From Steromphala cineraria (taxonomy: Eukaryota > Mollusca > Gastropoda > Trochida > Trochidae): a stretch of DNA of 64,000 bases. Where the stretch lies: assembly GCA_916613615.1 (NCBI GenBank), contig OU744720.1:2335749-2399748 (forward strand), given 5' to 3'. Position 1 is the stretch's first letter. Each line of letters opens with the position of its first letter. Both the position numbers and the translations under genes were made by a program. The notes under the pieces are model-generated. The model saw only the letters and a list, made by a program, of their open reading frames with translations, ran no database searches and was not told where the DNA came from. Below, piece after piece: positions 1-12,781 of the stretch.

Positions 1-735
1 AAGGGACTTGAGGGTTGGAGATATCTCTTCATGTTTTCTTTTAAGGGCACCAATCCTAGCTGCGCGGTTTTGAAGTTTTTGGAGTCTGGATAGCTGTTTA
101 GTAGTGATTCTAAATAAAAGACTATTGCAATAGTCCATTCGTGAAAAGATGAGACACCGGACCAGGATATGAGCAGCATCAGTTGTTATGAACAGCACCA
201 ATGATTCTAAGATGAAAGTTGCAAACTTTGCAGAGATTGCTGACCTGTGCATCAAGTGAAAGATTTGAGTCCACATAAACTCCCAGATCCTTCACACAGT
301 TTGATGGCCGAATCATCGAGAGTCCAATTGAAACTCTATCAACATCAATGCTTTGCAATGTTCTACTGGTTCCAAGGATGAGGACTTCAGTTTCATTCTC
401 ATTCAGATTTAGCATGTTGGAATCCATCCAACCTTTGATGTCTGTTGCGCATAGATTCACCTGCTGGAGATACCTTGATAAAGATCCGGGGCTAATCGAC
501 TTCAGCAGTTGCACATCATCAGCATACGAGTAGTGCCCCATACCATGCCTGTCGATGACACACTGAAGGCTGTTGACATAAATGAGAAACAAAATGGGCC
601 AAAGTACAGAGCCTTGAGGCACCCCACACACTAGCTCAAGCTCCTTAGAAGCACAACTATGCACCACAACAATGTGTTGTTTTCTAAAGAGTACGCACCA
701 TTGGCTACTATTATGTCACAATCACGGCAAAAGTC
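1..735 (-). pseudogene. CR1/L2-type LINE reverse transcriptase fragment
   Basis: Reading the minus strand gives a stretch of non-LTR retrotransposon reverse transcriptase. The main open frame (667 down to 179) contains GVPQGSVL (motif B), SYADD (catalytic motif C), MLNLNENETEVLILG (motif D) and VKDLGVYVD (motif E). The same frame continues upstream to about 720 (QWCVLFRKQHIVVV), where a stop closes it. Near 180 the frame shifts by one base, and homology resumes to the window edge with DYCNSLL and RLQKLQNRAARI, typical of the region after the RT in CR1/L2 elements. No endonuclease or motif A is present, so this is an internal, frameshifted fragment. It is cut by the window edge and is not a functional gene. 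Confidence 0.9.
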
Positions 736-1014
736 CTGCAGAAACTCCCTTTAGATTGTAAATTCAATGAACTTGATTGATGTGACTTCAACGAAAGGTC
801 ATTGCAATGCGAGAAGGATAGAACATTTTAATTTTTACATTCTTTGCCTTGTTAAATGCACTTTCTTATCATCGAAAGTATGTGATATTTCTGTTCTTTA
901 CTAAAAGCAGTAAATTCTAAGACAAATTGCTCATACGTTTCTTCTTTTGAAGAGTATATTATGCTGAATCACTTCTTAACATTTTGAAACATAAATCATG
1001 ATTTGTTAATCTGC
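736..1014. other. AT-rich sequence, nothing recognised
   Basis: There is no coding signal and no structured repeat here. It may be the poorly conserved upstream flank of the dispersed block that starts near 1015, because short stretches resemble 23.20-23.40 kb. Confidence 0.4.
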
Positions 1015-1215
1015 TATATAACATGATAGTGGAGGTGAACATGATTTACAGTTGAAGCCGATCGAGCGATATGTTGATTTATGAACTCTGTGCTATCTCA
1101 TGTTACACAGTAAGATACAATGTCAGAAGCGTCTGTAGGATAATGTTTTCCTGATGTATTGTTCATAAAAATCAACAAGTAGGGTATCTTCAAACTCATT
1201 TGTTGATCCAAATAG
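1015..1215 (+). repeat. Dispersed block R1, copy 1 (diverged)
   Basis: This block is a diverged direct copy of sequence at 16.35-16.51 kb and 23.39-23.57 kb. Shared words include ACATGATAGTGGAGGT, GATTTATGAA, AATGTCAG.(A/G)GCGTCT and AAGTAGGGT. All three copies have the same orientation. It does not encode a protein in any frame and carries no terminal repeats, so whether it is a transposon, a segmental duplication or a conserved element is unknown. Confidence 0.65.
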
Positions 1216-2880
1216 GTAGATTTTTAAGTAGTCAGTAAGTGAATTCCTACCTAAGAAAAACCTTCATATTGTACTTTCATTATGTCAGTGATCAAAATGT
1301 TACGGTTCAGTCGAAGACCTTTACATATTATCTCTTCTTTCATTTCCGATTTATATCAAATGAAAATCTTACGTGCAAACTATTTTATCTTAAAAGATTT
1401 TCATTGAAATCTTTCTTGCATCGTTTGTGTCTGTTAAGTTAATGACATTACCAATAACGTTTAGATAAATAACTTTAAGAATTAGATTTGTAATTCAAAC
1501 ATAGAACCAATATTCATAAATACACTGCCAGTATTATGACTTCATGTAAGTTGCCTTAATATGAAATTTTAAAAGCTGTTCCTATAAAAATAAGTAATTA
1601 ACTGAGAAATGATTGTGGTGAAAAGGTGGCCTGTTATCGAACTTGGCCCGCAATGAAGAATAAAATCTCAAGTTTAGCCCACAGAAACAGAACGAGGAGA
1701 GCAAACATAGGAACTTCTGAAATGATTTCAAACTTGTGAAAGGTGGTCGTGTGGGATGTCATGCATACAACGTTTGCTATTTTGCTAGTCCTAAAATTGC
1801 ATCATAAGAAAACTACAAAAGATATGAAAGTAACATTTTAGAAAATATTATGAATACAGGGGAACTCTAACTATTTTGACTAAATATTATTATTTTATAT
1901 ATTGATTCTACATATACATTAATTGTGAAGTAGGTTATCAGTTACTAATACTTAACGAAATAATTTAAGTTTGGGTCTTTTTGTAAGTTACGAAAATGTT
2001 CATATTGACGCAGTAGCTGATTTATTGTTGTGCATAAGCAGATTGACCAAACTATAATTCCTTGCAAGATGTACTTTGACAATTCAACTAACAACTCTTT
2101 TAAGGGTTCGGCCTCACCGGCAACAGCAAGGTAAGTACATGCGTCAAACATTCATTCCTACTATGATCAAGTTCCAGACACTTTGATATATTATGATCAG
2201 TTTTTGTTGGTCGTCTTTGACCGATATATAAACTTTTTTTACGGTTGAAATCAAGAACGTTTCAATTATCTAATTTATTCAACATGAACATAAGTTTTAC
2301 CACAGCAGATGGAGGTGCAGACAGGAAAGTGCTCAATGTAGCGTCTTTAAGAGACTAAACGTAACTTTTGTTGAATTAAATTGATTCATATACAATATAC
2401 TGTCCTATTGGGAAGATGATAATTACAACCAACATCATTTACGAATATTTAAAGAATTTTTACGACTTTAAAGGTTGGAGTTTGCTTCATAAAGTCAATC
2501 AATTCTTGACATTTAGTTCATAAGATGTCTTAATGTTGTCCATTCTGCCAATAATCATAACAAAAAAATCGCATATTCAATGGCTGGTGAAGAACATTGC
2601 CCCTTTTTATTTTTCTGTCTGCTGTTTAAAACAGAACTGTTTCACAATTTCAAAAAAAAAGCAATAAGCGTGGACATAGGCAGTGTTCCTTAACTCAATT
2701 AAGTACCATATCAAATACTGTTTTGATTGCAGCAATGATCAAAATCTCTGAAAATAAACCTACTCATGACATCGCGCCCATAACCTAAATACTTGACATG
2801 ACAGATAACTGTTATGCAACATTTCAACACTTATAACAGAATATATCAAGTCAATCTTATTAATCAAATCAAATAAAAAT
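1216..2880. other. AT-rich sequence without a recognised gene
   Basis: Only short unsupported open frames occur (below about 70 codons, no domain). I see no terminal repeats, tRNA-like boxes or long microsatellite. The stretch ends at the inverted-hairpin terminus of the element at 2881. Confidence 0.5.
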
Positions 2881-3560
2881 AGAGCCATGGGCTCTGTAGC
2901 TCATCAAATTGTGATGGAAATATGTTTTTAAGGTTTTGACCCCTGTGACCCCATTTGGGGTCATGGGGTAACCAAACTCAAAATTTAGAATCCTTATTGG
3001 CCAAGGAGTCTACACACAACTTTTCAGCTCTCTAGACCTTTTGGAACTGGAGCAGAAGATGAAAATAGGTTTTTAATTTGACCCCTGTGACCCCATTTGG
3101 GGTCAAGGGGTCACCAAACTCAACATTGAGAATCCTTATTGGCCAAGGAGTCTACACACAACTTTTCAGCTCTCTAGACCTTTTGGAACTGGAGAAGAAG
3201 ATGAAAATAGGTTTTTAAGGTTTTGACCCCCTTGACCCCATTTGGGGTCATGGGGTCACACAATCTACAATTCAGAATCCCCATTGGCCAAGGAGTCTAC
3301 ACACAACTCTTCGGCTCACTTGACCTTTTAGAACTGGAGAAGAAGATGAAAATAGGTTTTTACGGTTTTGACCCCTGTGACCCCATTTGGGGTCATGGGG
3401 TCACGAAATCTACAATTTAGAATCCCCATCTGCCAATGAGTCTGCACATCAAATTTCAGCTCTCTAGAGTCATTGGTTCTGGAGAAGAAGTCAAAAATGT
3501 GAAAAATTTACAGACGGACGGACAACTAACTTTGATTGGCTCCAATCTAGCTCACAAAGT
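2881..3560 (-). mobile_element. Pearl/HINE-like tandem-core element, family A copy 1
   Basis: Read on the minus strand, the element starts near 3555 with GAGCTAG and a short CCGTCCGTC microsatellite (about 3513-3527). It continues through four tandem copies of a ~145-bp unit and ends in a perfect hairpin AGAGCC-CAT-GGCTCT (2881-2895) followed by ATTTTT. The same ends, core and hairpin recur in the opposite orientation at 62.08-63.05 kb, which defines the family. The plan of microsatellite, tandem core and 3' hairpin matches the pearl elements known from bivalves and Helitron-related non-autonomous elements. It has no coding capacity. The exact 5' boundary is uncertain by tens of bases. Confidence 0.75.
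2930..3440 (-). repeat. Tandem array, ~145-bp unit, four copies
   Basis: The word GGGGTCA inside the unit recurs at 2957, 3099, 3244 and 3389, so the spacing is 142, 145 and 145 bp. Each unit holds the everted sequence TGACCCCATTTGGGGTCA and a stretch about a shared phrase (GGCCAAGGAGTCTACACAC). Units are diverged but clearly one family with the array at 62.2-63.0 kb. Confidence 0.88.
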
Positions 3561-5020
3561 CGGCGTATGATATGATTGCAAGAACGAAAATAGATGTAAA
3601 ATTCAAGGCTTTCTTTAATTGTTACCTACTTATAGTTGAAGTTTCTATTATCAATGACTGAAAGCAGTTAATTTTTTCATTCTTCCATTTCATAGGAACC
3701 AGCATTCTTCCTTGACATTCGAAGTTATGTCGATTTTTAGAGTAACTTCAAAACAACATTTAATTATTGAATATGATATAAATAAGTAAATCATAATGTT
3801 CCCAACACCACTGTCTGAAATCAGCAAATGTCAGTTGGAGATCAAATAAACTCACTCACCTGAAGGCAATTACAAGAAACGCCAATACCTTCGCCTCGAG
3901 GATGAAATATTGTATGATAAGGAGATTCGATATCAGACTTGTTACAAATGATCCCCATAGATCAGATTTTAATCTGACACATAAATAATGAAGACTAAAA
4001 AAATTTGAAAAATACACCCTGGAGAAATCTTGGCCCTTATTGTTGAGAAAAATCTCTGTCTTTGGTATCACGTGTTGGCTACTCAATACATTCACCTTCT
4101 CTTTGATCCAAAATAGAAGTTAACATTACTTGCCATAATGAACCGATACTGGAGAAAAGGCAGAAGTCTGTTGATGATATCAGATGTTTATGGTTTCTCT
4201 CAACATCCTATGACTTAAGACTATGGCCAGGCTGTTTTAATGAGTATTTTTTAGATTGCAAAATCAACCAGCTATCTATGGATCCATTGTATGTAAAAGA
4301 GGTGAAGTATCATACACCCCTACCTAAAGTATTTATCTACTACGTAGTCACTTCGAGTGACCATCGATTCTTGACGCGTTGCCGCTTACTTATTGACATC
4401 TCAAGAGCGATATTATTTCAGAGATAATGTCGTTCAGAGAATGCACATTAAAGTACACAGGCTGCTAATGGTAACTGAAATGTCCCAAGATCAATTTGAT
4501 AATAAAGAAGAGACAAATTCTCTCAGCAACATGCCACTACTGCACACAACTCCATTTGATTAAATCTGCTACTTTCAGATAGATAAAACGTGAAATGTTT
4601 TTCTATGATCTGAGATAAATTTAATTAAAACTAGTTGTTTTGGCGACAAAAACTAACTTAGATGAATTGATTGTTAATTGGTACTTGGGTTTTAAAAAGT
4701 CTTGAATAGCAGCATATTGTTTTTTTAATACCTAGATACTTTCATTCATCAATGGCTAAGACTATTGATTCCTTGTTTGGTTGCCTTCGAAGCATCACAG
4801 TCCCTAGAGTTTCCAATGTATGCAATGTCATATCTGGAAGTATGATACATGATGAAATGAATTCCTTCTGTTTTAAGTCTTAAGTCTTAAACTCTAATGT
4901 GTAAATTGTTTCAAATATGTAAATTGGTTCATACGAGGAATTTTCATCACATATTACAATTGAAAAAAAATCAGTATTGCCCTAAGCAGATGTACGCATA
5001 GTCACAGGCAGCCGAAAATA
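3561..5020. other. AT-rich sequence with one short dispersed module
   Basis: No gene is supported. Around 4530-4585 the sequence resembles, in inverted orientation, the dispersed module P also seen at 36.49, 40.45, 45.60, 49.07 and 61.77 kb (shared core ACTCCATTT.ATTAA). The rest shows nothing recognisable. Confidence 0.5.
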
Positions 5021-5083
5021 TTTAATATATAAATGCTATGTTTTCACTTCCCAATGTTTTCACTTTCACTAACAATGGAACGT

Positions 5084-5109
5084 GTTATCAGTCACTAGTG
5101 ACTGATAAC
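5084..5109. repeat. Perfect 26-bp palindrome
   Basis: The sequence from 5084 to 5109 is identical to its reverse complement, centred on CACTAGTG. It sits in the 5' part of the hairpin-rich element and could extrude as a small cruciform. Confidence 0.95.
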
Positions 5110-5270
5110 AACAATGACCTGACGTCATCGCACAATGCTCAGACGCAATGTCATGACGTCATGTTGTTGCTTAGGCAACAGGCTTTATTTTGAGCCGATT
5201 CAACGTAAATTCGCCTCAACTTTGATAGAAATACAACGATTAAATCATAAAATAAATAGAAAATTTGTAT

Positions 5271-5405
5271 TTTCTTGACAAATACCATGTTTATCTCATC
5301 TCGTGAGGCAGAATAGTTTAATATTTCCACTCGTGGCTGCGCCACTCGTGAAAATATAAACATTCTTCCTCACTCGATGAGATAAACATGGTATTTGTCA
5401 AGAAA
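5271..5405. repeat. Perfect 29-nt inverted repeat, 77-nt loop
   Basis: Positions 5271-5299 and 5377-5405 are exact reverse complements. The arms contain ACCATGTTTATCTCAT and its complement. The structure would fold into a long hairpin and probably marks the 3' end of a palindromic MITE. Confidence 0.95.
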
Positions 5406-5675
5406 ACACAAATATCCTCTAAATAACGTTTATATTTCTGAATTATTATTATTACTCACTGCTTAACACAATTCTCAAAGCTGTAGAGCGTATCCCTTCT
5501 TGCATGTGATGACCTACATGTATGAAATCCGATCTTAATGGGCATCATTGGCGAAATATTTAAACCAATGTTGATAGAAATCAATCATTGGTATTGTATT
5601 TGGTTTTTGTCAAATCATTACTAATTAACATGTTTTAGGTAGCTTATTTTTAATCCTATTATAAAAGCCTTACTA

Positions 5676-6018
5676 ATAATAATAATAATAATAATTTTAA
5701 CGCCTAGTATCCAGTCAAGGACTGCTAAACGGCGATACAATGGCTGTACAATGTATATTATTACCCTGTAGGAATTGTACTTTCGAGTCCAGCTACTAAG
5801 CGCCTCGCGCAACCATTTAGGTCTGTACTCTCCCCATGTTCAGGTACCCATTTTTACAGCTGGGTGAACTGAGTGCAATGTGGATGAAGTGCCTTGCCCA
5901 AGGACACAACACTGTGTTAAGCCCAGGTTACAAATTATTTTTTGTCTCCACCGGGATTCGAACCCGGGCCTTTGGCGTGACAGGCCAGCACGCTAACCAC
6001 TACACCACTGTGCTCCTT
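5676..6018 (-). mobile_element. tRNA-derived SINE (minus strand)
   Basis: Read from 6018 downwards, the element opens with a tRNA-like head: A-box-like TGGTGTAGTGGTTAGCG and a perfect B box GGTTCGAATCC near 5950. A body follows, and it ends in an (ATT)n tail at about 5677-5695. The body includes CTCAGTTCACCCAGCTG (5841-5873 region), which is shared with the SINE at 33.57 kb despite a different tRNA head. Such internal pol III promoters are the hallmark of tRNA-derived SINEs; the family name is not known to me. Confidence 0.85.
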
Positions 6019-6084
6019 TTCCAATGTATCACCCCACCATATCAAGGCATGGATGAAACATGTATGAACGCAAAGCACATTTGA

Positions 6085-7118
6085 CTCAGGTGTGCATATT
6101 AACCACCATAAGCATCATTGCATATGTATGTAAAAACAAGACATTGGTATAATGATTAATATTTATTAACAATTATAATTGATGACTAAGATAGTTGTTG
6201 TAAAATGGAACTTACTGTTGGCACGATAAGTCAACAGAAGGAGCAATAAACAAAAATGTTGAGATCACACCAACCACATTCAGCCACATTCTCAGTTGTT
6301 ATCTTCAATTCAGATTTTATATTCACCATAATGAAAGCAACTTGTTTAATGTTGAGTACTGTCAATTTCGCGATCAAATTTGGCTCTTAAAAAAGCCATT
6401 ACTATCATTGCCTGTCATGCACAGCGAAAGCTTTCAACTTAAACTGAATTCTTTTTTTGTCAGGTGAAAGATGAATTTATATGCAATTGAACAGTACTTG
6501 TCTCTTACAGATTAAATGATATCTGCCTTATCAAATCTAACAAGATAAACGTTTCAAGCTCTCAGAACTCATGACAATCTTTAAATGTTGAAATAGATTA
6601 CACAATGAGATAATAAACCCTTTGATTATAAACACAATATGTGCACTGATTTTTTTCAAAATGCTTTATTACAATAATGCAAATGAATATTTGAGTACTA
6701 GGTCATGGGTTAAAAACTTCTTTTTTACCTTACTTTGACAGAAATACAAGTGGCAATTTCAACTGATGAAACTTCTGCCAATAATATTATATCACAATAC
6801 TTTCATTTGAATTAATCAACAATAGAAGTAAAAATCAACCATCCGGCTGGTTATGTTTTCTCTTCCTCTTCGTGGTTTTGGAATATATATGCTTCTATCT
6901 GTTGTCTATATTTGGTGTGAATGATGTCACTTAAATGACAGAAGGAAAAGCTGGTCCACAGTGGGGTACATGAAAATGCTTTTACTTTCATAGTCTGTCA
7001 TTTATAATCAGGGCTGTTCCATCAAGAAATAAAATGACATCCGACAGTTTGCAGAAGGATGAATGTAGAATTTCACGTTGGTCTTATGAACTTTGCATCA
7101 AGACATCTGCCTAAGCAT
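6085..7118 (+). repeat. Left arm of inverted duplication (pairs with 9.85-10.85 kb)
   Basis: This stretch is matched in reverse complement by 9849-10850. Anchors are 6105-6129 with 10815-10839, a perfect 26-nt match 6686-6711 with 10259-10284, and 7106-7118 with 9849-9861. Coordinate sums stay at 16,944-16,970, so the arms are colinear with few indels. No gene is visible in either arm. Confidence 0.88.
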
Positions 7119-9848
7119 CGTTAAAGAAGGAGATTGCTTGGAAACCGTTGTATCTGACAAACTCCAAACTGAAGTGCTGATGAAAGTTGGAGTGTGAGTA
7201 AGTTGCAGTTAAAATATTCAAGCCATAAGCATTAGGTAAATGTACGTTTGAACATCGTATGCGTTTCACAAAGCTGATATAACTGTAACTGTTATTGTTA
7301 GTTAAACAATGCGTTGCTATTTACGCCTATTAGAATTATACTAAAGTTAAAAGTGTACATTTCGGCAACCCGGCAATGTGCTGTTGAATGAAATATGACA
7401 AAGGCTTAAAGGTTAGAAAGATTTGAAGTTAAAATGTACAAGCACAAGGTTTGGATTATGCTTACCAAAGTCATAGCCCCATGGCAGATACAAAAGCTTC
7501 TGTATATCTAAATAATTTCAAATTTTCAAAGAAATACCTGGAGATATGCCACAATAGAAAAGGATGTAATTAAAAATGCAATGAACAAATACCCAAAGCT
7601 TGGAGCTTTACCTTCCAAATCCCTTTTAGAACAATCATTCTAATCAATCAATTTGGCTTGAACATTTTTCACATATTCAAATGTCTTCAATTGAAATATC
7701 TCTTTCCAATGGCATGAATCTTAATTGATTAAGAATTGATATCTATACATTTAAAGTTGTAAGTATATTTTATAAAGCTAATTTGATTTGACACAGTTTG
7801 TTAAATGCAAAATCATAAGAGAGCGTCCTTTTTACAGACATATGAATCTATTGTCCATTCTCTGTTACTTGTCTGACGTTCTATGTAATCAATCAATACA
7901 AAATCTTGTTTTCAATAATTTTCTACCACATGATAATTACTTGTCGCTGCTATTTTACTCTGCAATTGAATGAAGAGAAGTTTATAGGGGCTGTTATTAT
8001 CTGATCGACACGTTTATTCCTTTATAAATTGAACTCCAGCTTCAAAGCAGATAATTTCTGATCAAATCAAAATAAATCTTTGATAGTACCTCAGCATCAA
8101 GACATCATCATTACTCCGATCAACATAAAAGGGTGTATTTGCTCTTGTTTTGATTTGATATCAAACATGGATAGGCAATACACTATTTCATGCAATAAAG
8201 ATATTGACAATGCCATAGAAATATTCCTTATTCAACTGGACAATTTATAAATGCCTCTTACAGAAGTCATTGCAGTTCAAACACAATTTTCTCACCTGGT
8301 ATGTAGCTCTATTATCGACCCAGGTTGTGCTTCAACTCACAGGTTGTGTCTTGTATACAACAACATCAAAACTCCATTATCATAATCTTTTAAAAAGCCA
8401 TGTAGATAAATATGTATAAAATATGTATAAAATATGTATAAAATATGTGTTTGGTCTCAGTTTATTGATAAGCCTTGTTTTAGTTAATGCAATAAATAAA
8501 CATTTTAATTGATTTACAACAATACACTTTTGTTGCAAATCTCCTTAAATTCTCATTTCTCATTTAAATGCCTTTCAAAACATTATTTCAAGAACAGGCA
8601 CTGTGAGTGCTTATCCTTGATTCACTCAAATAGTAGCAATATTTACCCACGAAAGAGCAAATCACTGCTCGAAATGTAGTCGACAATTAATTGATAGGAT
8701 ATTTAACACCTCTGCTCTGTACATTGTGTACAGTAAATGGCCTATGTGAGAACACCTGCTTCTATTAGCTTAAACAAAAGCTATAACTGTGCTGTGAACA
8801 ATTTGTATCACGTTATTTTGTATGAATTGTGTTAAATAAATATTTGTTAAGCACTTTACTTATCAAAGGTTTATTTAAAGGAAATCACGTCATTCAAAAA
8901 TGAACATTCATGTTACCGTGCTAGTTCTTGGAATTTCGAATTTCAAATTTGCTTTTTTATGTGCCCTTGTCCATCAATCCGTTCTTGTATTTTCAAAACA
9001 AAAAATACACCAATATAGAATTTTATGAGACTCTCGTTTAATATTATGCGAATAATTATATGAAACGAGTTATCTAAGTTTTAGAAAAATACATTTTGTG
9101 GATTCACTGTACTATTTTTGTTTCTCTGATTAACCTTAACATGATGTTATTAAATTAATATGTAAAAGTTTCTATGAATGAACCTTAACGTGTACACCAA
9201 CAATTGTGAATCTAAAAAGAAAGGTCTTATGCTGGTATTCATTTAGAGTTATTATTCTTTTGAACAATAGAAACAGAGACATTTAGTCGAAATCTCTTCA
9301 GGTTCAATATCTTTGAATGTCTTTCTGCGTATTAAACCTCTTTCATTTTAGTTATGATAGCCAGAATACCATGACTGAATGTATATTAGATAGCAAATAT
9401 ACATTTACACGTTAATGACAAATCTTTATTATATCTAAGACGTAAAGAGAAATCTTATATCAATTAAAAAGAGAAATAACAAAGAGCATGTCAATAAACC
9501 GATTAAAACATTTACAAGACGCTTTTGCTGTCATTTTCTGAATAATCTAAGACGTATAAAAGCTCAGTTAAAAGTTGTTTTAAAGGAATTTTATAAAACA
9601 ATGTTAAGAGTCGGTTCTGGACATCAAAATTCGATGAATTAATTATAAAATGTTTCAATTATAGACATTTAAACAAGTGGTAAATTTTAAAGCCAAATTA
9701 CATTAGAATTGTTGCGAATAAATGTGTGTCTTGATTGATTTGAATAACTGTTCAAAAGCGAATTGGAAGAGGGAACTCCTAGCTATGAGTGGTTGGGTGT
9801 TCATTGAATTTTTAATAACAGCTATTTCTGAAATGGTAGGGCTTAGGC
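7119..9848. other. Spacer of the inverted duplication
   Basis: About 2.7 kb separates the two arms. It is AT-rich, with a short 11-bp tandem repeat (TATAAAATATG, about 8410-8450). No coding signal or mobile element is recognised, and I could not follow inverted homology into it. Confidence 0.5.
8409..8450 (+). repeat. Short tandem repeat, 11-bp unit
   Basis: The unit AAATATGTATA repeats about four times in a row. It is simple AT-rich repeat with no further structure. Confidence 0.85.
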
Positions 9849-10850
9849 ATGCTTAGGCAGAGGTCAAAAACACTAAGTCCAAAAAGGCCAACACACTTTC
9901 CTTATTCTACATTCATACGTGTGCCACCTGTCGAATATCATTATATTTCTAGATGAATATCACAATATAAATGACAGACTTTGAATGTAAAATATTTTCA
10001 TGTCCACACTTTGGACCAGCATTTCCTTCTCTCATTTAAGTGAAATCATTCACACCAAATAAAGACAACAAATAGACGCTTATAGATGACAAAATCATGA
10101 AGAGAAATAAAGACTAGTCATGGAATAAATGTTTCATTCTAACACCTAGTTTTAATTTAATTCAAAGGAAAGACTAGTGATATAACTCATATAGGAATTT
10201 TAATAGGTTGCAATTGCCACATGCGTTTCTGTAGAAATAATGTAATAAAGAAGTTGTAAACCCATGACCTAGTACTCAAATATTAAATTGTTGAATAAAG
10301 CATTTTCACATCATTTGAGAAATGTCTGTGCATATATTGTGTAACTGATTAGAAGTTTTATAATCTCATCGCTCTTTTTCAATACATACCTCGGGTAGTT
10401 CTGAGAGGTACAAACGTCGATCGTGTTGGCTTTGATGAGCAGATGTCATGTCAACTGCGACAAGAAAGAGACAACTGCAGATCATTGCATATTAATTCAT
10501 CTGACACCTGTCAATTAAGATTTCAAGTTGAAGTTGAAGTCTCTCAAGCGCATGACAAGCAATAAAAGTGATGGCTTTTCTGTGTGTCAAATTGAAACGT
10601 GAAATCTACAGTATTCAGCATTGACTTAAAAAGTTTGTTATCTTGTTGAATATGATCTAAATTCACAATGTTAACTCGCTGTATCCTATTTCCAATATTT
10701 GTATCGTTGACCTTGCCGTTGTCCTATCAAAGCTACAGAGATTCTCAAACAACCACAAATCTTTTAATAATCAATTATTATTTTTAATGAATTTATTAGC
10801 GATGCCTTGTTGATATACATATGCAACAGTGCTTATGGTTATAAGTGTAA
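9849..10850 (-). repeat. Right arm of inverted duplication (pairs with 6.09-7.12 kb)
   Basis: This is the inverted copy of 6085-7118 (see that entry for anchors). Its outer end lies just before the start of the directly duplicated block at 11.05 kb. Confidence 0.88.
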
Positions 10851-11049
10851 GACAACTTGCTCTGCATTGACATTTTTTCGTTTCTGCCTGAGAAAATACT
10901 ATATGCATACGAGCAAATGCTTTTGCGCGTTGAATTTTACAAAATGAACAAATTTACAAATTTTTGCCTTATGTCGACGGTAAAAAGAAGGCCCAAAGAA
11001 GCAGAGTTTTACGTTGGCTACTTAAGTCATACCATCAAACTTTGTTGAG

Positions 11050-11360
11050 GGAAAATGAATAAGTGGTGTTATCAACAGGCTTTTTACTTCCGCCTTCTTT
11101 TTACCCAGTGCTATTTAATGAAAGTTGAGTTATATTACTAATCATAGAAAAGGTGAGGTTGAGCAGCCGGTCCGATTGGAGGCCACCCGTGATACCAATG
11201 ACAATAACAGCAAAGACGTCCCAAGGAAGAATCTTTATTTGAATCTTTTGAGTCATTACTATTTATGTTTTAGATTAATATATGATATATAGGGATAGTT
11301 TCTGTGACACCTATATATTAAATTTCCTTCATGTACAATATTTCTTCCTTGAGGCGCAAG
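11050..11360 (+). repeat. Direct duplication block D1, copy 1
   Basis: It aligns with 12236-12545 over about 310 bp at an offset of 1,179-1,186 bp. Shared phrases are GGTGTT.TCAACAGGC, AGAAAAGGTGAGGTTG and TACAATATTT. The two copies are visibly diverged, so the duplication is not recent. There is no protein-coding content. Confidence 0.85.
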
Positions 11361-12235
11361 TATTGACTTTTTCTAGTTTATTCGTGTGTTTCCTGCAGCT
11401 AACTGACATTTGCTTTTGATTTATTAGCAAGTTGATAGATTGAAATTACTTAATCAATTTTTCATTTGTAATATAAGATACGTATGGCAAGGAAGAATTT
11501 TAATCATGCAAACGCTCGCCGTATGAGCAGGGTAAAGAAGGGTGTTTGCAGGCTTGAAATAACAGAGGTCTATGTTGGCCAATCCAATAATATTATCATA
11601 CTTAAAGATGTGACACTTCATATATTAGTTACTGCAGGGACTTTAGTGTTAGCCATTGTCATCATCAAATTTTGAAAACAATCTGCTGCTTTCAAGACAT
11701 TCAACAACAAAAGTATCATTTCACTTTAGTACCATTTATTTACTCTCATCAAAATTTGTATTTGTCGAGAAAACAACCAGTTTTAATCAAATGTGTGGCT
11801 CAGATCAATGGATGAGGATCATGTGTGTGCTTCATTCGTCTGAAAGTCACAGGTTTTAAACAAATAGAACAGTTTGCAGTGAAGAACAGTGGCACGTTGC
11901 TGCGATAATTTGACACATATTCCATATCTTATATTTGTTTCAATTACAGTTAGCAGTGAAGGCTCTGATTGTAGCTTGCTTGGTGTGTGCTCAGAACGGC
12001 CTTATCTATTAAAGAATAAATGATATATGCTCTTGACAGTGAATATTGTAATTTGATGGTAATGTGTCCTTAATTGATGGTCAATCGAACTTGAAACGAA
12101 CGAAGTAGACATATGAAAAACTTCAGGAAAGTTGTGTATGGAAATTAACTATACAAATGATTCGTTAGGTAGATTTTAGATTTGGTAGGCACCGAAACTC
12201 CATTAAAGAGCAAAGCTAAGTCTGAGGATGTTGAA
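11361..12235. other. Sequence between D1 copies, no supported gene
   Basis: One 63-codon frame (11484-11675) has a basic start and a hydrophobic end. It matches nothing I recognise and has no supporting context, so it is not called. The rest is AT-rich and unremarkable. Confidence 0.4.
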
Positions 12236-12545
12236 CAAATTTAAATAACTGGTGTTTTCAACAGGCTTTATCTTTGACCTTCTTTGTACCAAATATCAAT
12301 TCAATGACAAGTTGTATTACTTATCGAAGAAAAGGTGAGGTTGTGTTGTTGGTCCAATTTCAGGCAACACATGATACAAATGATAATGACAGCAAAGATA
12401 TCCCCGGGGCAAATATATATATTTATTTGTGAGTCATGTATTTTTGTTTTAGATTAAAATTTGATATATGGGGATCACTTCTGAGATATGTAATATATCA
12501 AATTTGCTTGTTATACAATATTTTGTCGTTGAGAGTGAATATATA
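12236..12545 (+). repeat. Direct duplication block D1, copy 2
   Basis: This is the second copy of the block at 11050-11360, same orientation. It is followed within 250 bp by the first TTAA-ended MITE. Confidence 0.85.
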
Positions 12546-12781
12546 TATGATATATAAAACTGATATGTGCTTCTGATTTTGAGCGTTGGTAGAAGTTGAT
12601 CAATAATTATTACTTAATTACTAGAGAAGTTAGTTTTAAAGTTAACCCCGGGTTGACGTACCTTTGATGTGGTTAGGTAGAATGTTTTACCTGTATAGTG
12701 AATTAATGAAATAATGAATCATTTGCAGTTATTAAATACAGCAACCAAAGGGATAAATAATTGAATTAAGAGAGCGAGGGG

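Larger units (their letters stand above)
5021..5410. mobile_element. Hairpin-rich MITE-like element with TGACGTCA sites
   Basis: Two TGACGTCA palindromes lie near 5121 and 5152. A perfect 26-bp palindrome spans 5084-5109. A 29-nt perfect inverted repeat (5271-5299 with 5377-5405) encloses a 77-nt loop that itself repeats CCACTCGTG. Related arrangements (TGACGTCA half followed by a long hairpin) occur at 23.80, 41.98 and 63.15 kb, although the hairpin sequence here differs. It has no coding capacity and its boundaries are approximate. Confidence 0.6.

Noticed and set aside
5949..6018. Candidate tRNA gene on the minus strand
   Set aside because: Same reasoning: tRNA-like boxes followed by a SINE body and (ATT)n tail.
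11484..11675. 63-codon frame with basic start and hydrophobic end
   Set aside because: It looks like a possible small membrane protein but has no family, no conserved copy and no regulatory context.
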